Source: Gonocerus acuteangulatus
Taxonomy: Eukaryota; Arthropoda; Insecta; Hemiptera; Coreidae
Assembly: GCA_946811695.1 (NCBI GenBank)
Contig: OX328126.1
Span: 88,686,785 to 88,750,784 of the forward strand
Reading direction: 5' to 3'
Length of the DNA: 64,000 bases
Position numbers and translations under genes: made by a program. The first letter of the stretch is position 1. Each line of letters begins with the position of its first letter. The notes beneath the pieces were generated by a model, which ran no database searches, was not told the DNA's origin, and saw only the letters and a program-made list of their open reading frames with translations. This document shows, piece after piece, positions 15,001 through 23,664 of this stretch.

Positions 15001-16341
15001 ACTCCAGCTCTTATTTGACTTTACACAGAAATCTGGCATCCAAGGCACTGTACTGTTTTCCAAATCCTCCAAAAGGAGGAAACCGCATCTTCCTCCCTAT
15101 TGGAAGAAGTAACGCACTACAATGAAATAGACATATTGTAGCGTAGCGATCATTTTATCAGATATTAAGATCTGATAAGATAGATCTAAAAGATAGTGTA
15201 GCCATGATGACCAAGTGCCGGCTGATGAATTCCTGGACTGCACACAGAAATGGACACTGCTGAACACACATTCTGCTGTCGTAGAGCACCACAAAAGAGC
15301 CTGGAGTAAGTGAGCGAGGTAACCGACTTCAAACCATGAGTAGTTTCACTGTATATGCTATTTTTATACTGACTGCGGTGTTACCTCTCGTGCCGGTTAC
15401 CTGTCCATCAAGGAGGCTGCAATATGCCCAACTCTCCCAGCACGGAGGTTCAGTATCTCACCCTAGCAGAACCCTGCTGACGTCACCTCGACAAGATTTC
15501 CTTCTTTACTCGTCAGAGACAGTTTTATTATTTATTTTTACCTGCCAGAGGACTCAATCATTTATTTATTAATTGTTATTCTATAAGAAGATTATTATTT
15601 ATTATGGAGTCATTATTATTATTATTTTATTTCATCAAATGAATAAAAGAGTTAATTATTTTTACTTATGAGAACACGCATTATTGGGACCCTTCTGTCA
15701 ACATCCCAATAATATTGTAGCTGTTTACCACAATCACAAAACTGTAAGCTAATGAATATATTTAAAAAAAAAAAAAAAAAAAAGGTTTACTATACCATTT
15801 CGAAGACGGCAGCTGTTTCTAGACCTGGAGTGATATCAAGCATTAACCTACAAGCTGCAATATTCAATTTCCTTACATCCCTATTCTTGATACCCTGCCT
15901 TGAGTAATAATTATCCCTCAAATAGTCATTGACAAGCTGAAAACAAATTAAACTTAAACAATCATTCAAAATTAAGACAAACAAAAAAAAAGGCACTTAA
16001 AACTTCATAAGCACATACCTTTGTCATGAATAATTCTTTCCTAAATAAAACCTTCAAAGTGTAACCTAAGCTACAATTAGGATAAGCTCTTGAAGGATGC
16101 CTTTCATCAAAAGGATCAGGATCTTTTTTCATATACGCTTCGGTTTCTGATTCTATTATTTCTGCTAAACTGTAAAAAAGAGGTGAGTAAATTTGTCTAC
16201 AAAGGAATATAAATCAAATAATAACATTTAAAAAGGAGATACGAACGTAGTTAACATCGGTACAGGATCGTATGAAGGTTGACCATTTTCTTCATCCCAT
16301 TGACGTAAAATAGTCAATACATAAGGCGTTTCCTCGCTCAT
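78..16341 (-). CDS. DCAF1: DCAF1/VprBP (mahjong) orthologue, 16 coding exons, 3' end beyond window
   Basis: Substrate receptor that joins DDB1-CUL4 to form a CRL4 E3 ubiquitin ligase; in flies the orthologue mahjong acts in cell competition. Coding exons in transcript order (minus strand): 16341-16247, 16169-16019, 15936-15796, 13833-13706, 12585-12437, 10862-10728, 10121-9907, 6657-6490, 6383-6250, 5441-5303, 5227-5012, 3924-3758, 2176-1954, 1874-1749, 850-697, 220-78. They sum to 2,484 nt (828 codons) with every splice phase consistent. Family-typical strings include [67 protein letters not shown] and [11 protein letters not shown]. This is the N-terminal armadillo-like half; vertebrate DCAF1 is about 1,500 aa, so the LisH, WD40 and acidic tail lie to the left of position 1. 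The start ATG at 16341 follows a possible acceptor (exon edge about 16351), which suggests a non-coding first exon upstream. Introns carry many inverted-repeat elements. Confidence 0.95.
1420..1730. repeat. Interspersed repeat fragment in DCAF1 intron 14
   Basis: Intronic block between exons 850-697 and 1874-1749. The part at about 1665-1715 (TTTAGGAAACCACAC followed by a GCATG..AGGAGGAGA stretch) recurs at about 12250-12305 in another DCAF1 intron, so it is a dispersed repeat. No open frame of note. The rest of the intron (851-1420) is AT-rich with a 23-base A run near 855. Confidence 0.5.
2441..2668. mobile_element. Small inverted-repeat element (MITE) in DCAF1 intron 12
   Basis: The left end reads ATGAAAGTATTGGAACATCC and the right end, reverse-complemented, contains AAGTATTGGAACACCCAT, giving terminal inverted repeats of about 20 bp around about 190 bp of AT-rich sequence. 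No coding capacity. Target duplication not resolved, so the limits are approximate. The rest of this intron (2177-3757) has no gene; 3100-3660 looks like further dispersed sequence without a recognisable family. Confidence 0.55.
4356..4560 (+). mobile_element. hAT-like MITE, left-end fragment (CAGGGTGTCTAC family)
   Basis: Begins CAGGGTGTCTACTAC followed by TTTTCTGAAAGCCAATTT, the same left end as at 25895 and (with changes) 55622. The interior with AAGTACCGGGATTAC is shared with the copies at 13408 and 55622. The matching right end (GCAGTAGACACCCTG) is not seen here, so this copy is truncated. It lies in DCAF1 intron 11 (3925-5011), which otherwise shows no gene. Confidence 0.6.
6658..9906. 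other. DCAF1 intron 7, 3.2 kb, repeat-rich, no host gene seen
   Basis: Longest DCAF1 intron in the window. It contains an AT-rich part (6660-7640), a decayed transposase fragment (about 8383-8560) and, at about 9220-9300, a stretch (GGTAGGTATGCCGCAACTGCCCC...) similar to 4290-4345, so a dispersed repeat. Short open frames at 7087-7316 and 7637-7990 have no recognisable domain and I do not call them genes. Confidence 0.6.
8383..8560 (+). pseudogene. Decayed Tc1/mariner-superfamily transposase C-terminal fragment
   Basis: The plus-strand frame from 8383 reads [16 protein letters not shown], then a stop, [13 protein letters not shown], another stop, [16 protein letters not shown] and a further stop. 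This follows the conserved W-P-x-R-S-P-D-L-T-P-x-D-F-F-L-W-G / L-K-x-x-V-Y / L-x-E-L-K-x-x-I layout around the third catalytic acid of Tc1/mariner-type transposases. At least three in-frame stops show it is dead. The start of the element is not traceable; the region from about 8130 may belong to it in other frames. Confidence 0.6.
12853..13218 (+). pseudogene. Open frame of probable transposon origin, unknown family
   Basis: A 121-codon plus-strand frame inside DCAF1 intron 4 (12586-13705). It contains a [24 protein letters not shown] stretch and a [11 protein letters not shown] stretch, a layout I associate loosely with tails of uncharacterised transposon-derived proteins scattered through arthropod genomes. 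No catalytic motif is visible, and I cannot name the family. It could equally be a chance frame; its presence antisense within an intron argues against a host gene. Confidence 0.25.
13408..13507 (+). mobile_element. hAT-like MITE, right-end fragment
   Basis: Shares GAAGTACCGGGATTACGTTA, TTCATGACTTTTTCA and the terminal GCAGTAAAGACCCTG with the right halves of the copies at 25895-27485 and 55622-55985. The left half is absent. Confidence 0.5.
14560..15000 (+). repeat. Pyrimidine-rich minisatellite (CCATTTCTCCCTACCTC units)
   Basis: About 440 bp of nearly pure C/T on the plus strand, made of imperfect repeats of a CCATTTCTCCCTACCTCTACCC-type unit about 22-26 bp long. The 194-codon frame running through it (14541-15125) is a by-product of the repeats (Pro/Ser/Leu/Phe-rich), not a likely gene. 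It lies in DCAF1 intron 3 (13834-15795). Homopyrimidine tracts of this length can form triplex structures; that is inference. Confidence 0.75.
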
Positions 16342-16615
16342 TTTTGAGGCTCTGGAACACAATTCTTAGATTATTAGAATTAAATGATATTGTAAGAATT
16401 AAATTAACACTCTACTATGGTAGATCTATTTAGATAGATATAAATTATCACTCCAATGCTGAAGGGATACTCCAACGTGGGAAAAAAAACACTGTACTTA
16501 AAACCACAATTTGGAGACCACAAGTCATGGTGACTTTAAAAGAAGGGAACAAACAACTGCCATTATGGCCGAAAAGGCAGGATAAGCTCTATTTTGACAT
16601 TGTTTATCTACTATA

Positions 16616-17903
16616 CCAGGATTGCAAGTTTAAAATGTTGTTTTAATTCCAATAGAATACGCTCTTAGCCTATTGAAGGATTTGCTTATCTCTAAACGCT
16701 ATCTTGTTTGTTAGTCATTTGTTTACAAAAGTCAGTCTTTTTTAAGTCGTTTACGCAGACGTATCATACCTTTCTTTGGTGTTAAAAATGTCTAATTTTA
16801 AGCCAAATAAAGAGCATTTGCGGCATGTCTTGATTTTCTTATTTAATCAAAAGAAAAAGGCATCTGAATGTCATCGAATTCTTGTTGAGACTTATGGCGA
16901 TCTTGCTCCAACCGTCAAGACATGTGAACGTTGGTTTCAAAGTTTCAAACGTGGTGATTTTGATGTTACTGATAAAAAACGAGAAAATCTACCAAAAAAG
17001 TTTGAGGACGTCGAATTGCAATCTTTATTAGACGAAGACAATACCCAAACCCAACAAATGATGGCAGAACAGTTGAATGTCACTAGGCAAGCCATTTCCG
17101 ATCGCCTGAGAGCTATGGGAAAGATTCAAAAGGTTGGAAAATGGGTTCCACATGAATTGGACGAACGACAGATGGAAAAACGAAAAACTGTGTGCGAAAT
17201 GCTGCTTTTACGCCACGAAAGAAAGGGTTTTTTGCATCGAGTTGTAACTGGCGATGAAAAATGGATTTATTTTCAGAATCCCAAACGAATAAAATCATGG
17301 GTAACGCCAGGACAACCATCCACATCGAGTGCAAGACCGGATCGTTTTGGGAAGAAGACAATGCTGTGTGTGTGGTGGGATCAGAAGGGAGTAATCTACT
17401 ACGAGCTTCTCAAACCCAGCGAAACAGTCAATACCGACCGCTACCGACAACAATTGATCAATTTGAGTCACGCATTGATCGAAAAACGCCCAGAATGGGC
17501 TCACAGGCACGCCAAAGTCATTCTTCAGCATGATAACGCTCCTGCACATTCAGCCAGATTGACTAAAAGGAAACGATTTCTTCGCTTGGTTGGGAACTCC
17601 TACCCCACCCGCCGTATTCACCTGACCTGGCGCCTTCTGATTATCACCTCTTCTCATCGATGGGACACTCATTGGCTGAGCAACATTTTAACAATTTCGA
17701 GGATGTAAGAAAATGGCTCGATGAATGGATTTCAAATAAAGATGAAGCATTCTTTTGGAATGGTATCCATAAATTGCCCGAGAGATGGACAAAATGTGTA
17801 GAAAGCGAGGGCCAGTACTTTGAATGAAATATATTATACTTTTTTTTAAATTACTGTGTATATATTTTAAGAAATAAACGACATTTTAAACTTGCAGACC
17901 TGG
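16616..17903 (+). mobile_element. Full-length mariner element, mauritiana (Mos1-like) subfamily
   Basis: 1,288 bp bounded by TA target duplications (16614-16615 and 17904-17905). Terminal inverted repeats are about 28 bp: the left end starts CCAGGATTGCAAGTTTAAAA, the right end, reverse-complemented, starts CCAGGTCTGCAAGTTTAAAA, with few mismatches. Length is close to Drosophila Mos1 (1,286 bp). It carries one transposase frame (see 16788-17827). The element lies upstream of the first DCAF1 coding exon, possibly in the intron behind a non-coding exon. Confidence 0.95.
16788..17827 (+). pseudogene. Mariner transposase, one frameshift
   Basis: DDE-family cut-and-paste transposase. Counting from the ATG at 16788, the helix-turn-helix N-terminal part is intact, the WVPHEL linker motif is present, and the first two catalytic aspartates fall in TGDEKW (D156) and QHDNAPAH (D249), the same numbering as Mos1. 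The DD34D third acid lies in PDLAPSDYHLF, but this is in another frame: a single-nucleotide indel near 17564-17570 shifts the reading, and the original frame then ends at 17708. After the shift the coding continues undamaged to a stop at 17825-17827, matching the family length of about 345 aa. No other stop is seen, so the inactivation is recent. An earlier in-frame ATG at 16776 would add four residues; 16788 fits the family. Confidence 0.93.
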
Positions 17904-19818
17904 TATATACGTCAAATACCACTCACTCACTGACCTATCATCGTTCAGCCCAAAATACTTGACAGAAAAATTTGAAATTTTGCATATAGACTCCATTTAG
18001 AATGTAAACACTCGCTAAGAAAGGTTGTTTTGATATTAAAATTTTTAAGTATTTTTAGAGGGGTTTGAAATGGTTTTAGTTGGTACGCAGCATGCGTTGC
18101 AAGGACAATAACAGGTAAGCTGTTACCGTACTGTATCTATTTCATAATATTATTTTTATTTTCGGTACATTTCAACTATGATGGCAGACCTTGAATTACT
18201 AAAAATAAACTGTGATTTGGTCCCTTATAGAGTTTACGCTATACCTGCTTATGGTCCATCCGAGGTAATAATATCCTGAACCCTTGCACAGCCTTCTCAC
18301 CCGTCAGCATCCCCAGTCAAAACACTTCTTGGTAATGCTCGTAAATATAAGGGGTGTTTCTAAATGACATCTTGGAAACAAATTTTTAAATTTTAACATA
18401 CATTCATTATTGACAATGTATTTTAAACTGTGCTGGTTAAACTCCTGTAACTGGTAACCTATCGATAACGGGTTATCTCTATGTTAACTGTTTCTTGACA
18501 CTGGTCTGAATCACCCCATTGTCATGAAACATTATACTTTGGTTACTTATCAATTGATGAATAAATTATAGTGTGGCCGGAACCGTGCTATAATAAACAG
18601 CACAAAAAATATGTAGTAGCATTAATTCTGATGATACATTAATTAATGCAATATTTTATTTAAAATAACTAATTGTCCGCTGTGAAGAAGCATGGGTAGT
18701 CAGCTATAAAATATAAAAGATGGAAATACGAATAACATTAATCCCATAAAAGGTTCAAAGAATACATTTGACTACAGTAATTGTATTAATATGAAGTATG
18801 TAAAGGTGGTAATACTTAAGAGTAAGATCAGACAAGGGTTCATACAGCACCAATAAAAAAGCTTATTTTCTATACTTAACATTTTACATTGCCACTTCAT
18901 AAAAAATGCCTGTAATTACTATTGATGAAAAGAAAATCAATAAACTAAAATTGTATAGTAGTTAGTTTATAGAGTAAAAATGTGCAATAACAATGCAAAA
19001 ATAGCAAATAGAAACCCTAAAAGCATTAAATCTCTAAATTAGAAACACGGTTAAAATTCTCCAAAACATAAGACAATGCACTCATTCATTATATTATTTC
19101 AATAATACTTTCAAAATATACTATGTGCTAGTAACACCGTTAGTAGTGGAACAAAGAATTTAAAAAAACAATGCGTAAATATCAATTGAAAAAAATTCTA
19201 ACTGATAAATAATATTAAGTAATTTACTCTCCTTGATGATAAACATTTCTAAGTACAAGAAGTAAACATTGCAGGAGTTACAACATAAAGTAAACAAACA
19301 ATTTTCACTGCGAAATCATTGTCCCAAGCATCGTTTTTACGGATATATGCATAATGTTTGTACAGTATCAAACTACATTACAGTATTCACAATCGCATTA
19401 TGCATTGTTAAAGACTTATTTAGTAAAAATTTCAGGAAATTTATTCAAAAACAAGGTGGCGTTTAGTTATATCCATATAACCTCCATCGTACAGAATTCA
19501 AGTGTCAATACATTTAATTAGAACAGGAATGAAAACGGAGAAACAATAATAAAATTTGACATAAATGCCAAACAATTTTTTCCCAGTTTATCAATCTGTT
19601 ATTTTCAGGGCCTGCCAATATTTTGACTTCATTAAAAAAATGATACTTGATATCAATAGCATTTAATTATAAAAAATAGTAATTCGAAATTAATAATACA
19701 TTAAAAATATTTCATAATTTAAACATTCTTATATTATCAATAACACCAAAAAGAACATGAAAATCAAGTATATAGAACATATGAAGAAAATAAAACGCTT
19801 AAAAGTTCATTACTTACC

Positions 19819-19870
19819 TTTTCTACGAACTGTCAGACATGTAAAACAATTTATTTTTGACTAGGACGGT
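19819..19870 (-). other. Candidate non-coding first exon (end) of DCAF1
   Basis: On the minus strand the sequence ...TAGAAAAG|GTAAGTAATG at 19818 is a strong consensus splice donor with no coding frame in front. The DCAF1 start codon exon has an upstream acceptor-like site (TGTTCCAG, edge about 16351). Joining the two would give a 5' UTR intron of about 3.5 kb containing the mariner. This is inference; the exon start is unknown and the interval only marks the last bases. Confidence 0.35.
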
Positions 19871-20239
19871 AAGCTTGAAGTTTCAAATAAGCACATGGGT
19901 TAAGGTTAGAACTAAGCTTGATAGTGTTTGGCTCGCAACAGAAATGCCAACAACACAGTGTTGAATCTTTACACCACATTGTGCAAAATCCAATTATTTA
20001 AAATTATTGCTTGTCCCTTTTCTCTTTCCTTTATTATCTATCATCCTCATAAATTGATTTTAACATAGAAGTAATCCTCCTCCAAAAAATAATGACAACC
20101 AAACTGAATTATAAATGGGGAGGGTTCATAAAATTTATCATGCAAATAAGGACGTGCGTCACTCTGTCGCATATATACGTAATTGTGACCTCTAGTGTGA
20201 ATTGAAAAGCTTAAAATAAAAAGTCATAATACATTGAGA

Positions 20240-20400
20240 GGAGATCGTTGACCGTTGGCATTGCCAAGGTAAAGTTTGAAAGGGTTCGGTCTATCTTATC
20301 TAAATAAATAAAACTACTTTTGTTTTATAAGAAAATGTAGTTTTATTAGAAACCAAGACCAAACCCTAATTAAATCTACCTTCGAAAGTCTTGCTTGTTT
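20240..20400. mobile_element. Foldback/MITE copy related to 28340-28475
   Basis: Contains ACCGTTGGCATTGCCAAGGT, GGGTTCGGTCT, an AAATAAAACTAC...ATGTAGTTTTATT inverted repeat and AAGACCAAACCCT. The same order of blocks (ACCGTTGGTATTAAGAAGGT, ATAAAACTACATTTTA, TAAAATGTAGTTTGATT, GACCGAACCCT) occurs at 28340-28475. Coding-free. Confidence 0.55.
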
Positions 20401-20918
20401 ACTTCCAAACTTAATGCTGTTTTTGCTTATAACAAATGTCTAAATCGTTTTACAAAAAAATATAAAAACCTGCTGGAATAATATCTCTCAAGTGAGATTT
20501 TAAGCACTAAAATGAACACGCATGCAAGAATGTGACAATGGATTGTAGAAAGAAACAACGCCTCTGTGTTTTCGAACTTCCGCTCGTTTTTAAAGAACAG
20601 TTTATTATAACCGACTATTTCTAACCAGTCCGACTTGCATTTCATATAAAACAAATTTCATTGTTTGCTTACAATCACATTCAAAAATCCACCTTTTCAC
20701 GCGCTTTTGGTCACACTGGCATGGCCAACTTTAGGCTTCAACTTTTTTTGTTTAGGGTCCCTCCACTCCCTAATAACTCAATGTGCATTTGCTCAAAGTT
20801 AAACTTCTAATGCATCATTGACTGATTCGATCCCGAATGGCGAAGCATTCGGAATGTTTGCAGAAAGTCTATTAAGCATTTAAAACTAGACAAAAAAGTA
20901 ATTGCATAACTGATAGGA

Positions 20919-22766
20919 ATGTCATGTGAATTAAATGAAGTATCCTGCCTCAGTACATTGCCCAGTGTTTATTGCTTTATATGTGGTGAAATAATTACTG
21001 ACAATGCTTGCAATATTATTGGCACTGAGACTCCATTTCTGGGTACACCCTTAGTTGATATATTGGGAAAACTAATAGGGCATGAGTATTTAATTGTTTT
21101 GTCAAAAGAAGACAAAACATGTTATGTTTGCTTGAAATTGGTAAATTATCTTGATGAACTCGAACATGAACTGTGGATTACGAAGGAAAAGGTTGTTACT
21201 TTGTTGGAATGCACCTACAAGCTCCGCTTAAAGGACATAGCTTCAGGTAACTCTAGCTCCAAAGAGAGCATATGTCATCAAAAAGAATTAATTGAATGTA
21301 GCAATGTCATTACAAAACCAGAGACCGAAAGTGATATTTTGGAGTATAAAATAGAAATCACCCAAGCTTCTCCCTTACCTTTGGATGACCTACTTCCTCC
21401 GACAATCGAAAAGGATTTAACTCTAGAAGCAGATTTATCACCAAAATTTGCTGAGTCCAATTCGATCCATGAATCTTCCCATGAGAATGAAGATACAAGC
21501 ATTCCTCTTTTGCTCAAGATTGAAGGATTTCAAGAAGCACCAAAGGAAGAAACTGGAATCTTGTGTCCTACTGAATACTCGGATCATTCTAGTGATGATA
21601 ACTCAGCAAATAATAGTTCTAATAAGTTAAAAACTGAGGAACTTCATGAAGAAACAGGGATAAACAAAGAGCAAAATAGTGTTCAAATAATCAACAAAAA
21701 CAATCTTAGAAGTGAACCTGAAAGAAGTTCTTTTGTTAATAAAGATAAGGTTTTTCTATGTGAAATTTGTGATGTTCCTTTCCCCAAACAATATTTACTA
21801 ACTCGGCATAAAAGGGTGCACCAAAGGAATAGCAAGAAAGTGACTTGCCCACTTTGTAATGTAGAGTGTCACGATAGGTTGCATTATATATATCACAGAA
21901 AAAATAAGCATGACCTTTTAAAACGATTAAACTGTAGTTTGTGTGACAAAGAGTTTGCAAATAATAAAGATCTAAAGAATCATATATTAAGTTCACATGA
22001 AGGAGAGGAGTTTCATTGCGAACTTTGTGGTGAACATTTTAAGAGGCATAGCCAATTTGCAAATCATAAGTTGTACGCCCATGGCAACAAAAACTGTAGA
22101 ATTTGTGGTAAGCACATTTCAAATGACACTAAGTTAAGGCAACATGAAAATAGACACGCGTGGATAGAGTCAAAAAATCTTATCTGTGATGTTTGTGGGC
22201 GTGAATTTAAAACGCCTGGTGGGCTGAGAGTGCATAAAGTAAGCCATACTGGAAATTATAAGTTTTTTTGCGAGTTCTGTGGAAGAGGATTTATGTCATC
22301 AGTGATTTTAGAAGAACATAAAGGTGTTCACACGAGAGAAGAGAGATACGTCTGTGATATCTGTGGGAGGAAATTTGTCCTTTACAGTACTTTTCATTTA
22401 CACAAACAATGGCACAAAGATCCTTTCCCATTTCCTTGCAGGATATGTAAGAAAAGATTTAAATATAGATCTGTGAGGTCCATTCATATTAGACGAGACC
22501 ATACCGGAGAAAGTCCACACAAATGCCATTACTGCAAGGCGGAATTCTTGAAAGCTGTTTCTTTGAAGAAACACGTCACTTCCCACACTAAGCAGTTTCC
22601 GTATACTTGTGCTATTTGTTTTAAAGGCTTTCTTCAAAAAAGAAATTTAGGAAAGCACATGGCACGTATTCACAATGATAACAGTTTTAATCAGGAACCA
22701 AACATTTGTCAGTACAAAGTTGTCTTACGCCCTGAAGAGTTTCCTCCCTCTTTAGAAAACACCTAA
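20919..22766 (+). CDS. ZAD-C2H2 zinc-finger protein, 615 aa, single exon
   Basis: Probable nuclear sequence-specific DNA-binding regulator. The N-terminus carries a zinc-finger-associated domain with the C-x2-C...C-x2-C pattern (C19, C22, C68, C71), which in insects mediates homodimerisation. Residues about 120-275 form an acidic, Ser/Glu-rich linker. From about residue 280 to 600 there are 11 C2H2 fingers, starting with FLCEICDVPF and ending with YTCAICFKGF, several joined by short HTG-type linkers; some, such as the finger beginning VTCPLCNVEC, have atypical cores. No introns are evident, which is common in this gene class. The ATG at 20919 is the first in frame and precedes the ZAD directly. 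It is convergent with the STIL gene. Fast-evolving family, so I give no orthologue or target. Confidence 0.93.
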   Translation: MSCELNEVSCLSTLPSVYCFICGEIITDNACNIIGTETPFLGTPLVDILGKLIGHEYLIVLSKEDKTCYVCLKLVNYLDELEHELWITKEKVVTLLECTYKLRLKDIASGNSSSKESICHQKELIECSNVITKPETESDILEYKIEITQASPLPLDDLLPPTIEKDLTLEADLSPKFAESNSIHESSHENEDTSIPLLLKIEGFQEAPKEETGILCPTEYSDHSSDDNSANNSSNKLKTEELHEETGINKEQNSVQIINKNNLRSEPERSSFVNKDKVFLCEICDVPFPKQYLLTRHKRVHQRNSKKVTCPLCNVECHDRLHYIYHRKNKHDLLKRLNCSLCDKEFANNKDLKNHILSSHEGEEFHCELCGEHFKRHSQFANHKLYAHGNKNCRICGKHISNDTKLRQHENRHAWIESKNLICDVCGREFKTPGGLRVHKVSHTGNYKFFCEFCGRGFMSSVILEEHKGVHTREERYVCDICGRKFVLYSTFHLHKQWHKDPFPFPCRICKKRFKYRSVRSIHIRRDHTGESPHKCHYCKAEFLKAVSLKKHVTSHTKQFPYTCAICFKGFLQKRNLGKHMARIHNDNSFNQEPNICQYKVVLRPEEFPPSLENT

Positions 22767-22843
22767 GCCAAGCACAGAAATACATATGTCTAAACTTTCT
22801 ATTGTAAATATGTATATAACTTATGATTTTCTTTAATATTTCA

Positions 22844-22849
22844 AATAAA
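22844..22849 (+). terminator. Poly(A) signal AATAAA of the ZAD zinc-finger gene
   Basis: AATAAA 78 bp after the TAA stop at 22764-22766, in an AT-rich 3' UTR. Confidence 0.7.
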
Positions 22850-22915
22850 TATTTAAAATTTGATTGTCATATTTTTTAAATTTATTTTTAATATCTGTTA
22901 TATAAATCAAAACTG

Positions 22916-23045
22916 AAAGAAAAAAAAAAAAAAATCAGCCAAATAACAGGCCACAAGGGCCCAGATAATATAGAGGTATCTATCTGATTTATGATTGTAC
23001 TTCACACTAGGGAGATAGTTTGGCTCCTTCAAGGAAACACGAAAC
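22916..23045 (-). mobile_element. tRNA-derived SINE fragment (same family as 56344-56565)
   Basis: Shares, on the minus strand, the block ATCTCCcTAGTGTG...GGGCCCTTGTGG.CTGTTAT and a terminal T-run (A15 on the plus strand at 22920) with the complete copy at 56344-56565. The tRNA-like head is missing. Confidence 0.6.
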
Positions 23046-23600
23046 GGAGAAGGCGTGGGCAGAGGTCAGGAAGGTCGTAAAATTTACCTATTCTGAAAAC
23101 ATTTTTCAAGGTATAGGTGTATCCAACGATTAATGGCTAGTCTTCTTTTCTGACACCTGACGTAATTGTACAATATTTTGGTTTCTTAAACTTGAATCTT
23201 CCAAAATTTCACCAACGACATCCTTGATAACACTGAACATGAGAGATTTTGGTTTGCAATGAGTAGCTTGGTGTGTGGAGCCAAGTCACCAATCAGTCTG
23301 TAACTGGTTAGGAACCTGGGTTACTAACTGGTTTGGTTGTGTAGTGGCTTCGAGTGTATAGTGCCCAACTGCTTTAATATTGCAGTCTCTAACTAAACCA
23401 CTGGCCACTAGATTTGTAAATTTAACAATGGGCATCAAATGAGGTGATAATTGATTTTAAAAAAAAGTCTTTATTTTTGTCATACAACTATATTTTTTTT
23501 AATTAATAAAATATCATAAATAATCTTTAATCCCATTGGGCAACTAGACAATATTATCTTAAAGCCTAAGTAAAAAAAAACATCAAATCTCTATTAGCTG

Positions 23601-23606
23601 TTTATT
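23601..23606 (-). terminator. Poly(A) signal AATAAA of the STIL/Ana2-like gene
   Basis: Minus-strand AATAAA 59 nt after the stop codon at 23665-23667. Confidence 0.6.
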
Positions 23607-23664
23607 CCAATAGAATGATACGTCAAGACTTGGTTCTACTATAATTCATTAAGATTACACCATC

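Larger units (their letters stand above)
16600..18620 (-). repeat. Dispersed repeat, minus-strand copy interrupted by mariner
   Basis: Reverse complement of the repeat at 24511-25698. Shared landmarks are CAAATACCACTCACTCAC, the TTCTTAGCGAGYG stretch, the ATTTGAAATTTTGCATAGAC-like stretch, and near the far end CGGAACCGTGCTATAATAAA. The mariner at 16616-17903 splits its tip: rejoining the flanks at the TA restores the ATCTACTATATA..GTCAAATACC sequence seen intact at the other copy. Family not identified; the outer limit is approximate. Confidence 0.6.
18621..20918. other. Intergenic or 5'-intronic stretch, no coding gene seen
   Basis: About 2.3 kb of AT-rich sequence between the mariner-bearing repeat and the zinc-finger gene. 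I see no convincing coding frame. It includes a candidate non-coding exon edge at 19818-19819 and an inverted-repeat element at about 20240-20400. The ZNF promoter should lie at the right end (about 20700-20900), possibly shared in opposite directions with DCAF1. Confidence 0.5.

Noticed and set aside
14541..15125. 194-codon plus-strand frame
   Set aside because: It is the translation of a pyrimidine-rich minisatellite; Pro/Ser/Leu repeats without domain or splice context.
17113..17549. Minus- and shifted-frame ORFs within mariner
   Set aside because: Shadows of the transposase frame.
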